Shown here in pieces: positions 35,014 to 45,549 of a stretch of 64,000 nucleotides of DNA. How positions within the stretch are numbered: position 1 is the first letter of the stretch; each line of letters starts with the position of its first letter. Origin of the DNA: Lentinus brumalis (Eukaryota; Basidiomycota; Agaricomycetes; Polyporales; Polyporaceae); contig MARA01000027.1 in the NCBI GenBank assembly GCA_001792895.1, positions 372,001 through 436,000 of the forward strand, written 5' to 3'. A program made the position numbers and the translations under genes. Under the pieces are notes generated by a model. That model was not told the origin of the DNA and did no database searches. It saw only the letters and a program-made list of their open reading frames with translations.

Positions 35014-35321
35014 TACGCATGTCATTCTGCTCGTCATACTGTTGCCTATCGACACATAGTTTTCTGTAACATGTATCAGTCTTCGTAGAATCATCATAAG
35101 CAGCCTCGATGCCGTAAGTATATTATCGATGCCGGACTGCGGAAGCGCCCGCATTGATTGGCCACTCACGCATGGACCTCCGCTCCCCGAACTCTTTGGC
35201 CACACTCACCTTGTTGCAGAGTGTATCAAAGCTGCAGAGGTGGCCTCGTCAATGCGAGCACGGTGGAGATATTAATGGGTACGTCTGCTCGAGCCTCAGC
35301 CATGTTCGTTGCTCATCACCA

Positions 35322-38300
35322 ATGTTTCAGCAGAAATCCCGCCGCACACATGCCAAGAGCTCGAAGTTGTTCTCGCTTCCTCAAGGGAGCAACAAATATG
35401 GTCTCAGGAACGGCCAAGTCGTCCTCACTGGGCGCGAGCTGCACTATGCTGTCCCCCCGCCGCCTGTGAAGGCGCCTTCCGATGAACCCCCGTGCAAGCG
35501 CTTGAAGGCTGAGTCTTCGACCGCTGCGCAAGTTGAATCGGAATGGGTCGATGTCGACGGCGCGGAGCCGGGTCCTTCCGAAACCCCTCTTGAAGATGAC
35601 GCGCACGCCGGGGCTAGTACGTCGGCTGACGGCGTTGAAGTCCCGCAACCACCGGACGCATCCACCGAGAGCAAAGCTCCTCCGACGAAGGTACGCACGC
35701 TTTTCTCACAATGACCAATCTGTGGCTGACATCAAGTGCAGTCTACTCCGTCCTCGATGCTGGCGCAATTCAAGCCTCATATGGACGCCCTTCTACAAGA
35801 TATCCTCTGGCGAGACCACGATCCGGACGTCCCGGGCACGTGCGGCACCCCGGGCTGTTCGAAAGCCGCGACCACACGGTGCATGGAGTGTTATCAGCAC
35901 CAGCCCCTCTGTCGTGAATGCACTTCCGAGCGCCATCGCAACCTTCCTCTGCACTGGGTTGAGGTCTGGAACGGCCGTTACTTCAAGCGAACGGACCTCT
36001 CCGCGCTTGGTTTGGAGATCCATCTCGAACATCGCGGTGAGTGTTGTCCCCACGCCACCCTCGACACCCCGGCCCGCGACTTTGTCATCGCCCATCACAA
36101 TGGCGTGCACCAATGCAAGGTCCGGTACTGCTTCTGCCCCACCAGCCCGAAACCACTATCCCAGCTCGTGCGCGCAGGTTTCTTTCTCCCCACCGTCGAC
36201 CGCATGGAGACTGCCTTCACGTTGGAAGTCCTCGACGATTACATCCTGGACTTCGACATCTCGAAGAAGAGTGCGCAGGACTATTGGCGTCGCCTCGTCC
36301 GCAAGACGAACGGTCGATTCCCGGACGACGTGCCCGTGAGTGCAGCCTTCACGTCAGTTCCTCTTCGTTCGCTAACCACCGCCTTGCAGGACCGTTACCG
36401 CCAATTCATGCGCGCCGCTCGCGTGTTCCGTTACCTCGTGATGCTCAAGTGTTCTGGCATAGCGCTCGGAGTCGTCTTTCCGTACCGCGATCCAAAGTCC
36501 GTGGTGTTCCCTTGCCTAATTCGCCCCTGGCCGAAGGTCAACCTCCTTCGAGGGTGGAGAGATGTCCCCGCGTTTTTGAGGTGAGCGATAGTCGTGTCGT
36601 GTGCAGCAGCGCGCTGATTGACGCGTAGGTTCTTGTTTCGGCACGTGGAGAGCATGGACGGCAACTACGGCATGTACCATAAGCTCAAGGCCGCTGACAT
36701 CAACGACGTTCCCTTGACCGATGGTCAGGGAGTGTTTATGGGATCACAGCGCCTGTCAGAGCTCGTTGAGAAGTGGGAGGAGGCCTGCAAGTCAGACAAA
36801 AAGCGCAAGAAGAAGAAGAAGAAGACGGCTGATGCCGAAGCAGTCGGGCCACCTGCGCCCGAGGAACAGGTCGCCGAACGCAACAAGGAGAACGTGCGTA
36901 GCGTGGAGGCGGATGCCCAGCCCGTCGCCGACGACAAGGCGGCCAGCCACCCGGAGGCCGAGGAGCCGAAGAGCAAGAGCAAGAAATCCAAGGGGAAGTC
37001 GAAAGCTGCGGAGGAGGAAGACTCCCTGGTGAGTGTTGACGCAGCGAGCACGGTCGCGGAATGCTTATACTTTTTGCAGGAATATCTCTGCAACGACTTC
37101 AAGGTCAGACGTACGCAGCGAGTAGGTAAGTTCAAGTCCAAGGATATCAGCGGGATCATCTCCGCGGTGTGCAACCACATCACGTTCACGTTCGGCGCCA
37201 CTCTCAACCTCACAACCACCGAGACGTACGTTCTCAGTCTTCTAGAGCTTACGGTCAGCGGGCTGATCCGCTTTTCAGCAACTTTCTCATGGACTGCTGT
37301 GCAGCCGCCTCCCTCGACGGTCCAGTGAAGGAACTGGACGAGCATGCGATGACTTACGATGTCATCTGCCGCTGGATTCGGAAGATACTCGATCGCTGGG
37401 AGAAGCTCTTCCCGGAGCTCATCCCCATCATCAGTCGCACGAAGATGCTGCTACCATCCATGCACTTGCATGCGCACAAGGAGCTGTGCCAGCTCGTCTA
37501 TGCGCTATGCTACGCCGACGGTTTCGCGGACAGTTACGGAGAGGGTGTGGAGACGCCTTGGCATGAGTTGAACCAGGCCGGCATCATCACGCGGGAGATG
37601 ACCAAGGGAGGTCGCATTGACTGGTTGAACTCGGTCTTCATCGACTGGAACTGGATGAAATTCCTCGGAATGCGTACGTGGTGACATCTGTCTCTCTTGC
37701 ATGCTCCCGCTGACAGTTCCTTAGCGAAGTACCTCGCGAAGAAGCTCCAACAGGCCCATGTAGCGCAGCGTCAGTCCACGCGCTATTTCGCTAGCCTGTC
37801 AGCCCGAGCGGGTGCCGCCACAGTCAACGAGTGGCTCCAGATCCCGATCGACGACCAGGCGCCTACTCCTAACACGTTCAGGCAGAAGGAGGAGGATTTC
37901 CCCGAGAGCGCCCTCCTGCTCAACCGCGAGGACTGTGAGTACGACGACCCTCATCTAGTGGACATTGGTTGCTGACATTGCTCGATAGTGCCTTCGTCCG
38001 ACACTGCGTTCGAGGACATTGTCAAAACCGCCGTGACGTCAGGCACCACGGGCCGAGACAACGCATTGTCGGCTAGCCGCAGCCGGATGGCGGTATTTAT
38101 CAAGAACGGCCTCGAGCTGGAGCGCGAACTGTGCGTGTATTTTACCGTCCTGCGTTCACGGCTGACTTGGAATCTAGAGCGCATTTGCGTTATGCCCGCA
38201 CGCAGCACCAAGCCAAGGCGGATGTCCTCGACAGTCACCTGTATGCCGGCGTGACGTGGAAGAGCTTCCGCAACAAGCTCGTCCGGTGGCGGGGAAATCA

Positions 38301-39375
38301 GCGCAAGATCATGGCGTCCATCGGAGATCTCATTCCCGAGGACGATCTGCAAGCTTTCGACGACGACGAGTGCGAGTCCAGCTCGGTTGAAGAGATCCTG
38401 GCTCTCCCTTCCGACTTCAGCGCCCAGGAGCGGGCCGAATATGATCTGCAAGTCCTGGAGGAGTACGAGCTCCGCCTCAGGATCGGGACAGCTTTCGATC
38501 AGCTCGAGACCATCCGCCAAGCCGTTCAGCATCGTGCCCAGTACATCGACGACAAGAAGAAGCATGCTCGGGGTCACGCCGCAAATGCCGAGGCTGAGAA
38601 GACCATTCAGAGCGCGACGCGTCTCGTCCAGGTACTGGCCAAGCGTTATAATAAGAATTACGCCCGTATCTGCTCTCTTCGACCCAAGGGACACGATGCG
38701 AGCTCCGACAACAGCGCCGGCGCACGGCTGAAGCAGATCAATCTCGACACTGACCTCACTATCGCGAACGTCGCCGCCATCCGTACACTGGGCGACAGCA
38801 AAATCACAGGCTCTTGGATCTGGGCCGTCAGAGAAGTCTCCGAGGCGAACGAGCGCAAGCGCACGAACAAGGAGTGGTCTACTCGTGAGTGTCTGCGCGA
38901 CCTATGTGGTCATTGACTAATCTTTACCAGATGACTTCGTGCAATGGGCCCGCGCTCTGATGCAGAAGCGTCGGGACGACGAGGCCGTCTCCTTGCGGTG
39001 CGAAGAGTTCCGCCGTGGACGCGAGGCGTGTCGGACGTTCGAGGGCGCGTGGTCGAAGCCCGCCGAGACAATCGGTCAGTGCCGAGGCATGCGTGCCTAC
39101 GCGTACAAGCAAGTCGACATGTACAAGGACAAGCGCGCCGAGTTTGAGGCCGAGTACGACGGCGCACGCCGGAAGGACGTCGATAGCGAGCAGCTCGACC
39201 ATATGCGAGTAAGTGTCTGCTCCCTGCTGTTACAACGTTCACTGACCATCTCGTGCAGTCCATTCGTCCGTATCTGCAGAAGCTGAGCGCGAACCCCGAC
39301 GCGTTCGAGCCTATGATGAAGCACCTACGCGTCGGTGATCGATCAAACCACCGTCTCGGACAGACTTGCGAGTAG
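35322..39375 (+). CDS. KDZ transposase (Kyakuja-Dileera-Zisupton) with CxC2-like cysteine cluster
   Basis: Transposase of the element. My exon model (35322-35690, 35742-36335, 36390-36580, 36629-37028, 37080-37225, 37279-37673, 37725-37934, 37989-38130, 38178-38884, 38931-39208, 39259-39375) sums to 3,549 bases, exactly 1,182 residues. A basic N-terminus (FQQKSRRTHAK) leads to a zinc-binding cluster: CGTPGCSKAATTRCMECY, then PLCRECTSERH. The KDZ core follows: HLEHRGECCPHA, FVIAHHNGVHQCKVRYCFC and AGFFLPTVDR. Then come YGMYHKLKAADINDVPLTDG, a long Lys-rich insert (KRKKKKKKTADAEA), MTYDVICRWIRKILDRWEKL, LLPSMHLHAHKELCQLVYAL, YGEGVETPWHELNQAGIITR and SVFIDWNWMKFLG, all typical of the family. The C-terminal third is helical and coiled-coil-like. 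No stop or frame break is present, so it may be active. The start at 35322 is the nearest in-frame ATG to the conserved region. Confidence 0.9.
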
Positions 39376-39845
39376 TGTACAATATCGTATGTGATACCCC
39401 CGCAGCAAGATATCTTATGACGTGCATGCAATTGTGCATTGTAGTTCTGCAACGGGCGGAGGATGAGTTCGATGTGATCGGAATTACTGTATACTCCACG
39501 ATAACCACTCTGCAGACGACGCCCACGGCGGATAGGTGGGTGGGTGTACATGTTGGGGTATGCAATCCTGCTGATTTCAGCTCTATTTACAGCCTTTACG
39601 GGTTGCTTCGTCACAGAAGCCACGCTCGTACTGGATGAATAACACTCGTTCTCGTCGAGAACGCGCGAATAGGGACGCGCCACCGCATGCGGCGGGCGGC
39701 GGGCGGCTGCAGGCGGCCCGTAGTTCATGGCGCCCGCCAGTTCACAACCGTCGACAGCGCCGTCTTCCTTCCCGGCCGTCAGCATCGCCTGGTCTCTCGT
39801 CTTTCTTCTTTACTACTAGTCTGAGCTCCATCATCGTCTCTCCTG

Positions 39846-40312
39846 ATGCAGACCTCTTCTAGAGAAGGTGCGAACAAGCACGGTGACGCGAACGAGACCC
39901 CGATGAGCGATCATGGAGAAGGAGGCGACACAGCGGGGTCGAGCAAGATGGGTGCAGACGGAACGGAGGCGGCGGCTACCGCTGCGGGTGACTCTGGGGA
40001 TGATACGTATCCCGGTAAGTCTCTACGGTAGTTTGTGTCTACATCGTCTGATGCAAAACGGCGGCAGCGGTACGTGTTTGGCTGGGCGAAGCGCACGCCC
40101 GCTGCCTTGCCTGGGATGCGACGAAGGGCGAAGATGGGATGGAGGCGGCCGCCGTCGCCGCGGGTGACTCTGGGGATAACACGTACCCTGGTGAGTATCT
40201 ATGTGGGCTTAGATCTACGCGTTCTGATGCAGAACGGCGGCAGCGGTACGTGCCTGGCTGGCCGAAGTGCACGCCCGCTGCCTGGCCTGGGACGCGACGA
40301 AGGGCGACGGTG
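39846..40312 (+). CDS. Small unknown protein built from an exon-intron-exon duplication
   Basis: Starts MQTSSREGANKHGDANETP. Exon 1 ends AAGDSGDDTYP at a GTAAGT donor; the next exon reads VRVWLGEAHARCLAWDATKG and runs into AAAVAAGDSGDNTYP, again followed by a GTGAGT donor; the next reads VRAWLAEVHARCLAWDATKG. The 3' end is uncertain because the frame after 40312 has a GTGCGT donor and no obvious following exon. No family recognised. A weaker relative of the W...VH.RC..W pattern occurs at 43310-43380. Confidence 0.4.
39965..40312 (+). repeat. Tandem duplication, two units of about 176 bases
   Basis: Unit 1 (39965-40140) and unit 2 (40141-40312) share the coding end GGTGACTCTGGGGATRA, the complete small intron and the following exon. 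The duplication therefore copied a splice donor, intron and acceptor together. Confidence 0.75.
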
Positions 40313-40316
40313 CGTA

Positions 40317-41260
40317 AATTAGTCGCCGCTCGGGTCGTATACACAGCTTGGATGAGCTTGTGGATTAGGCATCAAAACAAGCGCGGTACGCTAGTCTGGC
40401 ATGCGGTCGACGAGACTTGTGACTGATATTGAGGTTCAGTATAGTTATTGGCCGCTATGTCCGTGAGCGTCGCAGCTAGAAGATAGCGAATCACTTCTTG
40501 AGATATAATTGACTCGATCCGTACACCGCAGTAACCTAGGATCTGAGGACGATGTCCTCTACTTACCACCGTCTCGTCTGCTTCCGTTTCGTCCAGTCCT
40601 TTGTCCATGTATCACACGGCGTCATGATGAATAGTCCTGCCCGCATCCGTCCAGCGAGGTTCATTCGTTGAGACTGCGAGGAGTGTCAAGTACTCCATCC
40701 CGCCAACAGGCATACAGAGGCGCGGAAGTTCCGGACGACACTTATGTCTAGCATATGTAGGGTCGAGGTCGCTGACCTACTGACACAGGGAGAACCCTTG
40801 GGCAGGATCCGGCTCAATCGAGGGACTGCTAGTCCTGCATGTCCCGGAGACGCAGCTTCGCCGCAGAACTCGATGTTCAAGTAAGTGTACAGGGCTAGTC
40901 CTACGAGCGTGTTGCTAACTATGGGTGGACTAAGTAGGTCGGCCCTACCCGCAGCTGCGAGGTATGGGTATCACAGTCGTTGATAATCTTCCGCTATCGG
41001 GGTGTGCTCGCGATGAGCATGACATGCATCAGCGTGAGCCGGGCTCGGACCTACGTACGCCGAGGCGATCGCACATCATGTGCAGACCCTGTGAAGCCGG
41101 AAATCTGCCACCCTACGCCCTCTCGCTTGCTACCGCAACCGATCTCAAGAATCCAAAGTCCACTTTCCCTCAACGCCCTCGAGAACCGCAGAACCATCGC
41201 TCTGGAGCCTAGACGTTGGAGGTGGCACGATGACGACTTCGAGACATCGCGTTCGTACAA
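40317..41260. other. No reliable gene
   Basis: Several overlapping plus-strand frames (40964-41212 and 40980 onwards) lack motifs. Probably degraded sequence leading into the transcription-factor remnant. Confidence 0.4.
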
Positions 41261-41699
41261 CTTCTGCTCTCAAGCGCATAGTCTGAAGACAATGTTAGCA
41301 CCCGTCTCCGCTCCGATGCAGGTCACGGTGATCTTCTGCGAAGCTCCCGCCGCGCGCGGCCATGCTTCGCGGCTATGTTGGACACCGCACAATTCGTCGC
41401 TCCGTACCGCGATCTCAAGGCGGTCGGAGTTCTGCTGTGCGGGCTTCAGCAACACTGGGACTCCATCGAAGCACCCGACGGTGTCGAAGAGCGAGCCCGA
41501 CGACCAGGACAAATGTATCAAGCGGGCGCACCGCACGACGACCGAGCCAATTGTATCAAGCAGGCAAAACACAGGCCGAGGCCGTGTACAAGGGGCTCGG
41601 CGCGGGGCCGGTGATTTCTCGAGCACAACACCGTTCCGCGAGAAGACTCACAGTCTCCTGGTCGAGCAGACGCGTCGCAAGATCTCGCGAGGCGCGTAC

Positions 41700-42240
41700 G
41701 CGCTTGACGGGATGCGCTCGGCCTCGGCCGACCCTTGGCGATGGAACATGCAGACTGCGATGTGGAGATTCCAGTCGAGCTCGACGATGCACTACTGCCG
41801 CAATATCCAGGAGGCGCTCCCATGCCGCAGGGCGAAATATTGCTCATGCGTGGGTTCGTCGAGCTGGTGTTCCTCTACAGGATTGCCGGCCGCGTACTGC
41901 GCGTGAGGTCTACGCCCTGGACAAGACCGGGGACAACCTCGAGATGGACAAGCGTACAGAGCTCCATCGGACCGTAGAGGCGCTTGAGCGAACCCTGAAC
42001 AAATGTCCAGACCTGCCCACGGCATCCAAGTCGACCTCTTCGACGGAGAAGCAGGCGTCGATGGCCGCAGTCTTGTGCAGCCAGTACTACTCGATCTTGA
42101 TGACCTGCGCCGCAACTTTATCCTGGTCAAGGGTGAGCAGCCCTTCGCTCCGAGACACAGAGCAAGGCAGTCTCGAACGCTCGGGCTTGCGTCCGCCTGG
42201 AGTCGCACCGTCTATCAAGGACCTCGTCCCTCCGAAGTGA
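41700..42240 (+). pseudogene. Remnant of a fungal-specific transcription factor domain (Zn2Cys6 type)
   Basis: The string GRPLAMEHADCDVEIPVELDD (41721-41783) closely matches the core of the fungal-specific transcription factor domain, usually GRPLAI..ED.D.ELPVECDDEYW. The next conserved part continues FLYRIAGRVLR, then only in another frame EVYALDKTGDNLEMDKRTEL and ALERTLNKCPDLP. Later SQYYSIL and RRNFILV again lie in different frames where the family has YY..QI..HRPFI. At least two frame changes without splice sites indicate decay. No binuclear zinc cluster was found upstream. Probably former cargo or a captured gene fragment within the KDZ element. Confidence 0.65.
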
Positions 42241-43066
42241 CCCGGCTAACAAATGCTAGTAGTAAGTATTTGTTACTTCGCATATGGAAGGGATACTAAC
42301 CGCCGTGTATGTTACGAGGTTATTTTCCGATCGGCAGTCTGTTCCGCGAATGATCTCGGAACCGCGGATGACGACTCGAAACTGTTAAGACGAGCGCGGT
42401 AGGGCGGAGATGGACGAGCGGCACTGGAGGTCAGCGGGAGGGGTGTCCAAAGACCACGCTGCAAGCACGTTAGATGATGACCCAGACAGCGAGTTCGAGC
42501 ACTATCGATGTAGCACTCAAACCACGTCATACTCATCGATAGGCACTTGCCTTGGGAGAGTCCAATCTGCCGTGTCGATGTGTCGATGTTGGGCGACATA
42601 GTGTTGGATGCGCATAAGATGGATCTCCTCTTTCACGTGAATGTACTTCGACTGATCTTCCAGCAGCCCGTCGTCGGCGTGGAGAATTCTACGGGCAGAT
42701 CCATCTAATTCTCGAGCAGAAGATCATCTTCACGGGATGGAACGAAGGATGGACGCGGGTTCATGCACTGTCTGCAACTGACAGTCCTCGCGAGGCGGGT
42801 TGACGAGGCGCATTTGGCTGACGTTACCGGTAAGATCAAGTTCACTTCATAGGCCCCTCAATTCTATTGCTACCTGACACGAAGACACTATCTATTGACG
42901 TTCACAGATCCCTTGTTGCTCGTAATTCTCGCGTGGGATGTGGACACCGAGGCTCCCTACGCAGAGATAGGCGTGAGTGTACCGCGGGAGGCGCTCGCCA
43001 CGCGCCTTTGACGGCGGCAGCGCCGTCCTTCTCGGTGACCACACCCACTTCCATCTCTCCGCTACT
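42241..43066. other. No reliable gene
   Basis: A short frame reading LDAHKMDLLFHVNVLRLIFQ (about 42605-42664) looks coding in style but has no continuation that I can justify. Confidence 0.35.
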
Positions 43067-43383
43067 ATGTCCTCCTCTACTCAGACTATTACTGGCAGCA
43101 GCGACATCCATGGCATCGACGGGACGACTATGTCCGACAAGGGGCGAGACGACGGGGCGCAGGGTGTCGTAGTTCCCGCAAACGATCGTGGCGGGGAGGG
43201 CAGGAGAACGGAACGGCCGGAGGTATGAACAGCGAGAAGGATAAAGGTCGGGACTTCGAAGGTAAGTAACACCGTCGTGTCTATTCAGCCTCTGAATGGT
43301 GTATCGTGGCAGCCATAGTTGCTTGGTTCAGCAAGGTGCACGTCCGCTGCATGACCTGGAAGGAGAAGGCGACCCAAGGTTAG
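43067..43383 (+). pseudogene. Possible relative of the 39846 gene, partial
   Basis: Begins MSSSTQTITGSSDIHGIDG, similar in style to the 39846 start. After a GTAAGT donor at about 43261, an exon reads IVAWFSKVHVRCMTWKEKAT, matching the W...VH.RC..W pattern of the duplicated exon at 40240-40310. The joining of the first exon is out of frame as read. Called partial or decayed with low confidence. Confidence 0.3.
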
Positions 43384-44640
43384 CGTAACCGGAACCACTC
43401 ACAATCGCCCGTACGCTGACGCTTCGTATGATAGAGCAGAACGTGGACTAGGGACTTCTTCATAACAGGAAAGCAGGACGGTGTGGTCGGTAAGTTCTGT
43501 CTACGTGCTCGCAGAACTGTGCTAAAGAGACCAAAAGTACGCAATTTGTGACGTGGTCGCCGGTGGAAAGAAGCCGGCATGAATTTCTTGGTGTATGAAG
43601 CTGACTCGTGCGCGTCGCGAATGCGAAAGAATGACAGTACTCAGCATTCGATGATGGCTATGCTAATCGTGAAACACGGTGGCGTGAGGGCCTGAGCTCG
43701 ATCCCGCAGTCCTCGTGCGTCCCTCGGATGCGAACCGCGTGAAGGGCGGCCATGCTTCGCTTGTTGGCGGTAAGCATTCCCCGACGATAACCGCGAGCAG
43801 GACTACCAGGCACTTCGTGTACTCCCGCTCTTTCAATATATCAAGACCTGCGTAAAGCCGCGCTCCTTCGTCAGCATCGCCGCGGGTTCGAGTACGTCGC
43901 ACTCTCCTGGGTGGTTATGCTCATGATGCTCACGGTACGCCCTCCAGCGGTCGCTGCTTCGTTCATGGAACACGGCCATCTTGATCTAGTTGTCTCCGAG
44001 GGCAAGCATGCGCTCTTCGCTGGCACGCGTGTCTTCTATGTCATGGCTAGCACCCAGCTGCGGCCTGCCCTAGCCGCCCTTCATCTTCGCTCGGACTTCG
44101 AGGAACGGCGTGCCGTCCTTCGCCCTCGCGGCGATCAGCAGTATCGGTGCGCTCTCTGTCCCAGTTCCAGCCTCATCAGCAGCGGTGAGCCGTGGAGCTG
44201 GCTCCGGAACATCGTCGGGGTGTCTAACCAGGTACGTCTCTCCATCGCCCGAGTGTTCCGACCAGCTGCTCTTGCTTGGATCTCATGGTTCTCGACCGGG
44301 CTAGCAGGCTGATGTTCAGTCGGGCCACCTGGAAGCGTGACCCACGCGCAGGAAGGACGCACAACAGTGTGTCGGCCTTCTTACTCACATGGGGCCTGCG
44401 TAACGGCCGATTTCGATTGTCCGAGCGAGAGCAGCCTCGCGGTCGCACGAGATGAGGGTGCGGGGGTGTCGAGTGCGGCATCGTCTGGATCTCTGTGCGC
44501 ACGGAGCTGAGAACTAACGAGCTTGAGGACAAAGCGCTAGCCTGTAGTAACGGATACGCTGAGGGGCAGGATAGTTGAGTCGGAGAAGAGGTTCGGGTGT
44601 GCATGTGGAGAGCACGTCGGGCTCTCGTGCGCTGGAGTGG
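43384..44640. other. No reliable gene
   Basis: The longest plus frame (43911-44312) shows no motif. GTTTAAC-type subterminal repeats of the KDZ element begin at about 44650. Confidence 0.4.
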
Positions 44641-44924
44641 CACTAAACATCATGTTTAACGGTGGTTAAACGTCGATATAACCAAGCTGTTGTAGCCGCA
44701 TGTCTGGCAATGATCCAAAAGCGTTTAACTAGTAGTGATGCAGGGTCCAGTTGCAGGACCGGTCAATAACTGCAACTGAACCGGAACCGCAAGCAAAAAA
44801 ACCGGACCTTAACCGGAAAGTTACCGGTCCAGTTGCAGTTCAGTTACCGGTCCTGCCTTATCAGCCAGTAAATAATGACCGGTTCCACCGGTCATGACCG
44901 GTCATTAACCGGGTTGCCACCACA

Positions 44925-44995
44925 GAGGCTTGAACCGACATCCACTCCAAAATGGCAGTGATTATCAGGCCTTAAACCAACTGGGCCATGACAGC
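44925..44995 (-). other. tRNA-like segment inside hAT MITE (minus strand)
   Basis: On the minus strand the D-arm-like TGGCCCAGTTGGTTTAAGGCC (GGCC/GGCC stem) is followed about 45 bases later by GGTTCAAGCC, resembling polymerase III A and B boxes. A clean acceptor stem is not seen, so a tRNA-derived relic is more likely than a working tRNA. Confidence 0.4.
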
Positions 44996-45132
44996 TTAGC
45001 ATACAGCAATGTTATTGACTTGTTATTGGTATATGTGTTATCTAATCTAGGCTTATCTGGTCTTATCTTCGCCTTATCTTATCTAAAACAAGCGTCTATA
45101 CTTAGCGCCATAGCCTCGGTCAGTTAATATGC

Positions 45133-45212
45133 TTTGTTGGCTCAGCTGGTAAGGTGCCTACTGCACTGCTGTGGCCCGGGAGACCCCAAGTTCAATTCCC
45201 CTTAGTGCCAAA
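45133..45212 (+). other. tRNA-like segment inside hAT MITE (plus strand)
   Basis: TTGGCTCAGCTGGTAAGGTGCC followed about 35 bases later by AAGTTCAATTCCC and ending GTGCCAA. The ends TTGGC/GCCAA can pair. The A and B boxes are good, but the anticodon arm is not convincing. Opposite strand to the segment at 44925-44995. Confidence 0.45.
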
Positions 45213-45516
45213 TGTGTATATTCACTCAATTGTAAGCATAGTAAACACTGTTACGATCATACTAGATTTGCAGTTATTGACCGGTTACGACCAATAACCG
45301 GACTGCGGTTATGGTCCAGTTATGAATTGTTTGGTCCAAGGTACTTATAACCGGACCGGTAAGTGGTCCGGTCCAGTTGCGGTCCTCGGTTCGACCCTCA
45401 GGGGGTCAAAAAACCGGACTTGACCGGACCCTGCAACACTATTAACTAGGGTGTTTTGGCCCAGGCATGTGCTAATGTACATGTTAAACATGGCTTAGCA
45501 TTAACTAATGTACCAT

Positions 45517-45542
45517 GTTTAACAAACTAAGTGAAGTCACTG
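45517..45542 (-). repeat. KDZ element right terminal inverted repeat
   Basis: Reverse complement starts CAGTGACTTCACTTAG and continues GTTTGTTAAAC, sharing TCACTTAGTTTGTT with the left end. Followed by the target copy GGAATAA at 45543-45549. Confidence 0.85.
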
Positions 45543-45549
45543 GGAATAA

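Larger units (their letters stand above)
44733..45441. mobile_element. hAT-type MITE inside the KDZ element
   Basis: 709 bases with ends TAGTGATGCAGGGTCC and, in reverse complement, TAGTGTTGCAGGGTCC. Flanked by the 8-base direct repeat TTAACTAG (44725-44732 and 45442-45449), the target-site size of hAT elements. The arms are full of ACCGGT/CCGGT repeats. No coding capacity. It interrupts the KDZ right subterminal GTTTAAC region, so it is younger than the KDZ insertion or travelled with it. Confidence 0.88.
23166..45542 (+). mobile_element. 22.4 kb KDZ (Kyakuja-Dileera-Zisupton) DNA transposon with cargo genes
   Basis: Bounded by the direct repeat GGAATAA (23159-23165 and 45543-45549), a 7-base target duplication. 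Terminal inverted repeats share TCACTTAGTTTGTT close to each end, and both outermost dinucleotides read CA. Both ends are rich in GTTTAAC/GTTAAAC subterminal repeats. It encodes a KDZ transposase (35322-39375), and at least six other intact-looking genes lie to its left, plus degraded material to its right. It was inserted between Rep motifs 2 and 3 of the Helitron, and exact removal of element plus one GGAATAA restores the Helitron frame. Confidence 0.9.

Noticed and set aside
40980..41906. 308-codon plus-strand frame as one gene
   Set aside because: Its sequence has no motif, and the recognisable transcription-factor segment within it lies in another frame.
23166..45542. TET/JBP dioxygenase among the KDZ cargo
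   Set aside because: The association is known in fungi, so it was looked for, but no HxD...H pattern in a suitable context was found in the cargo proteins.
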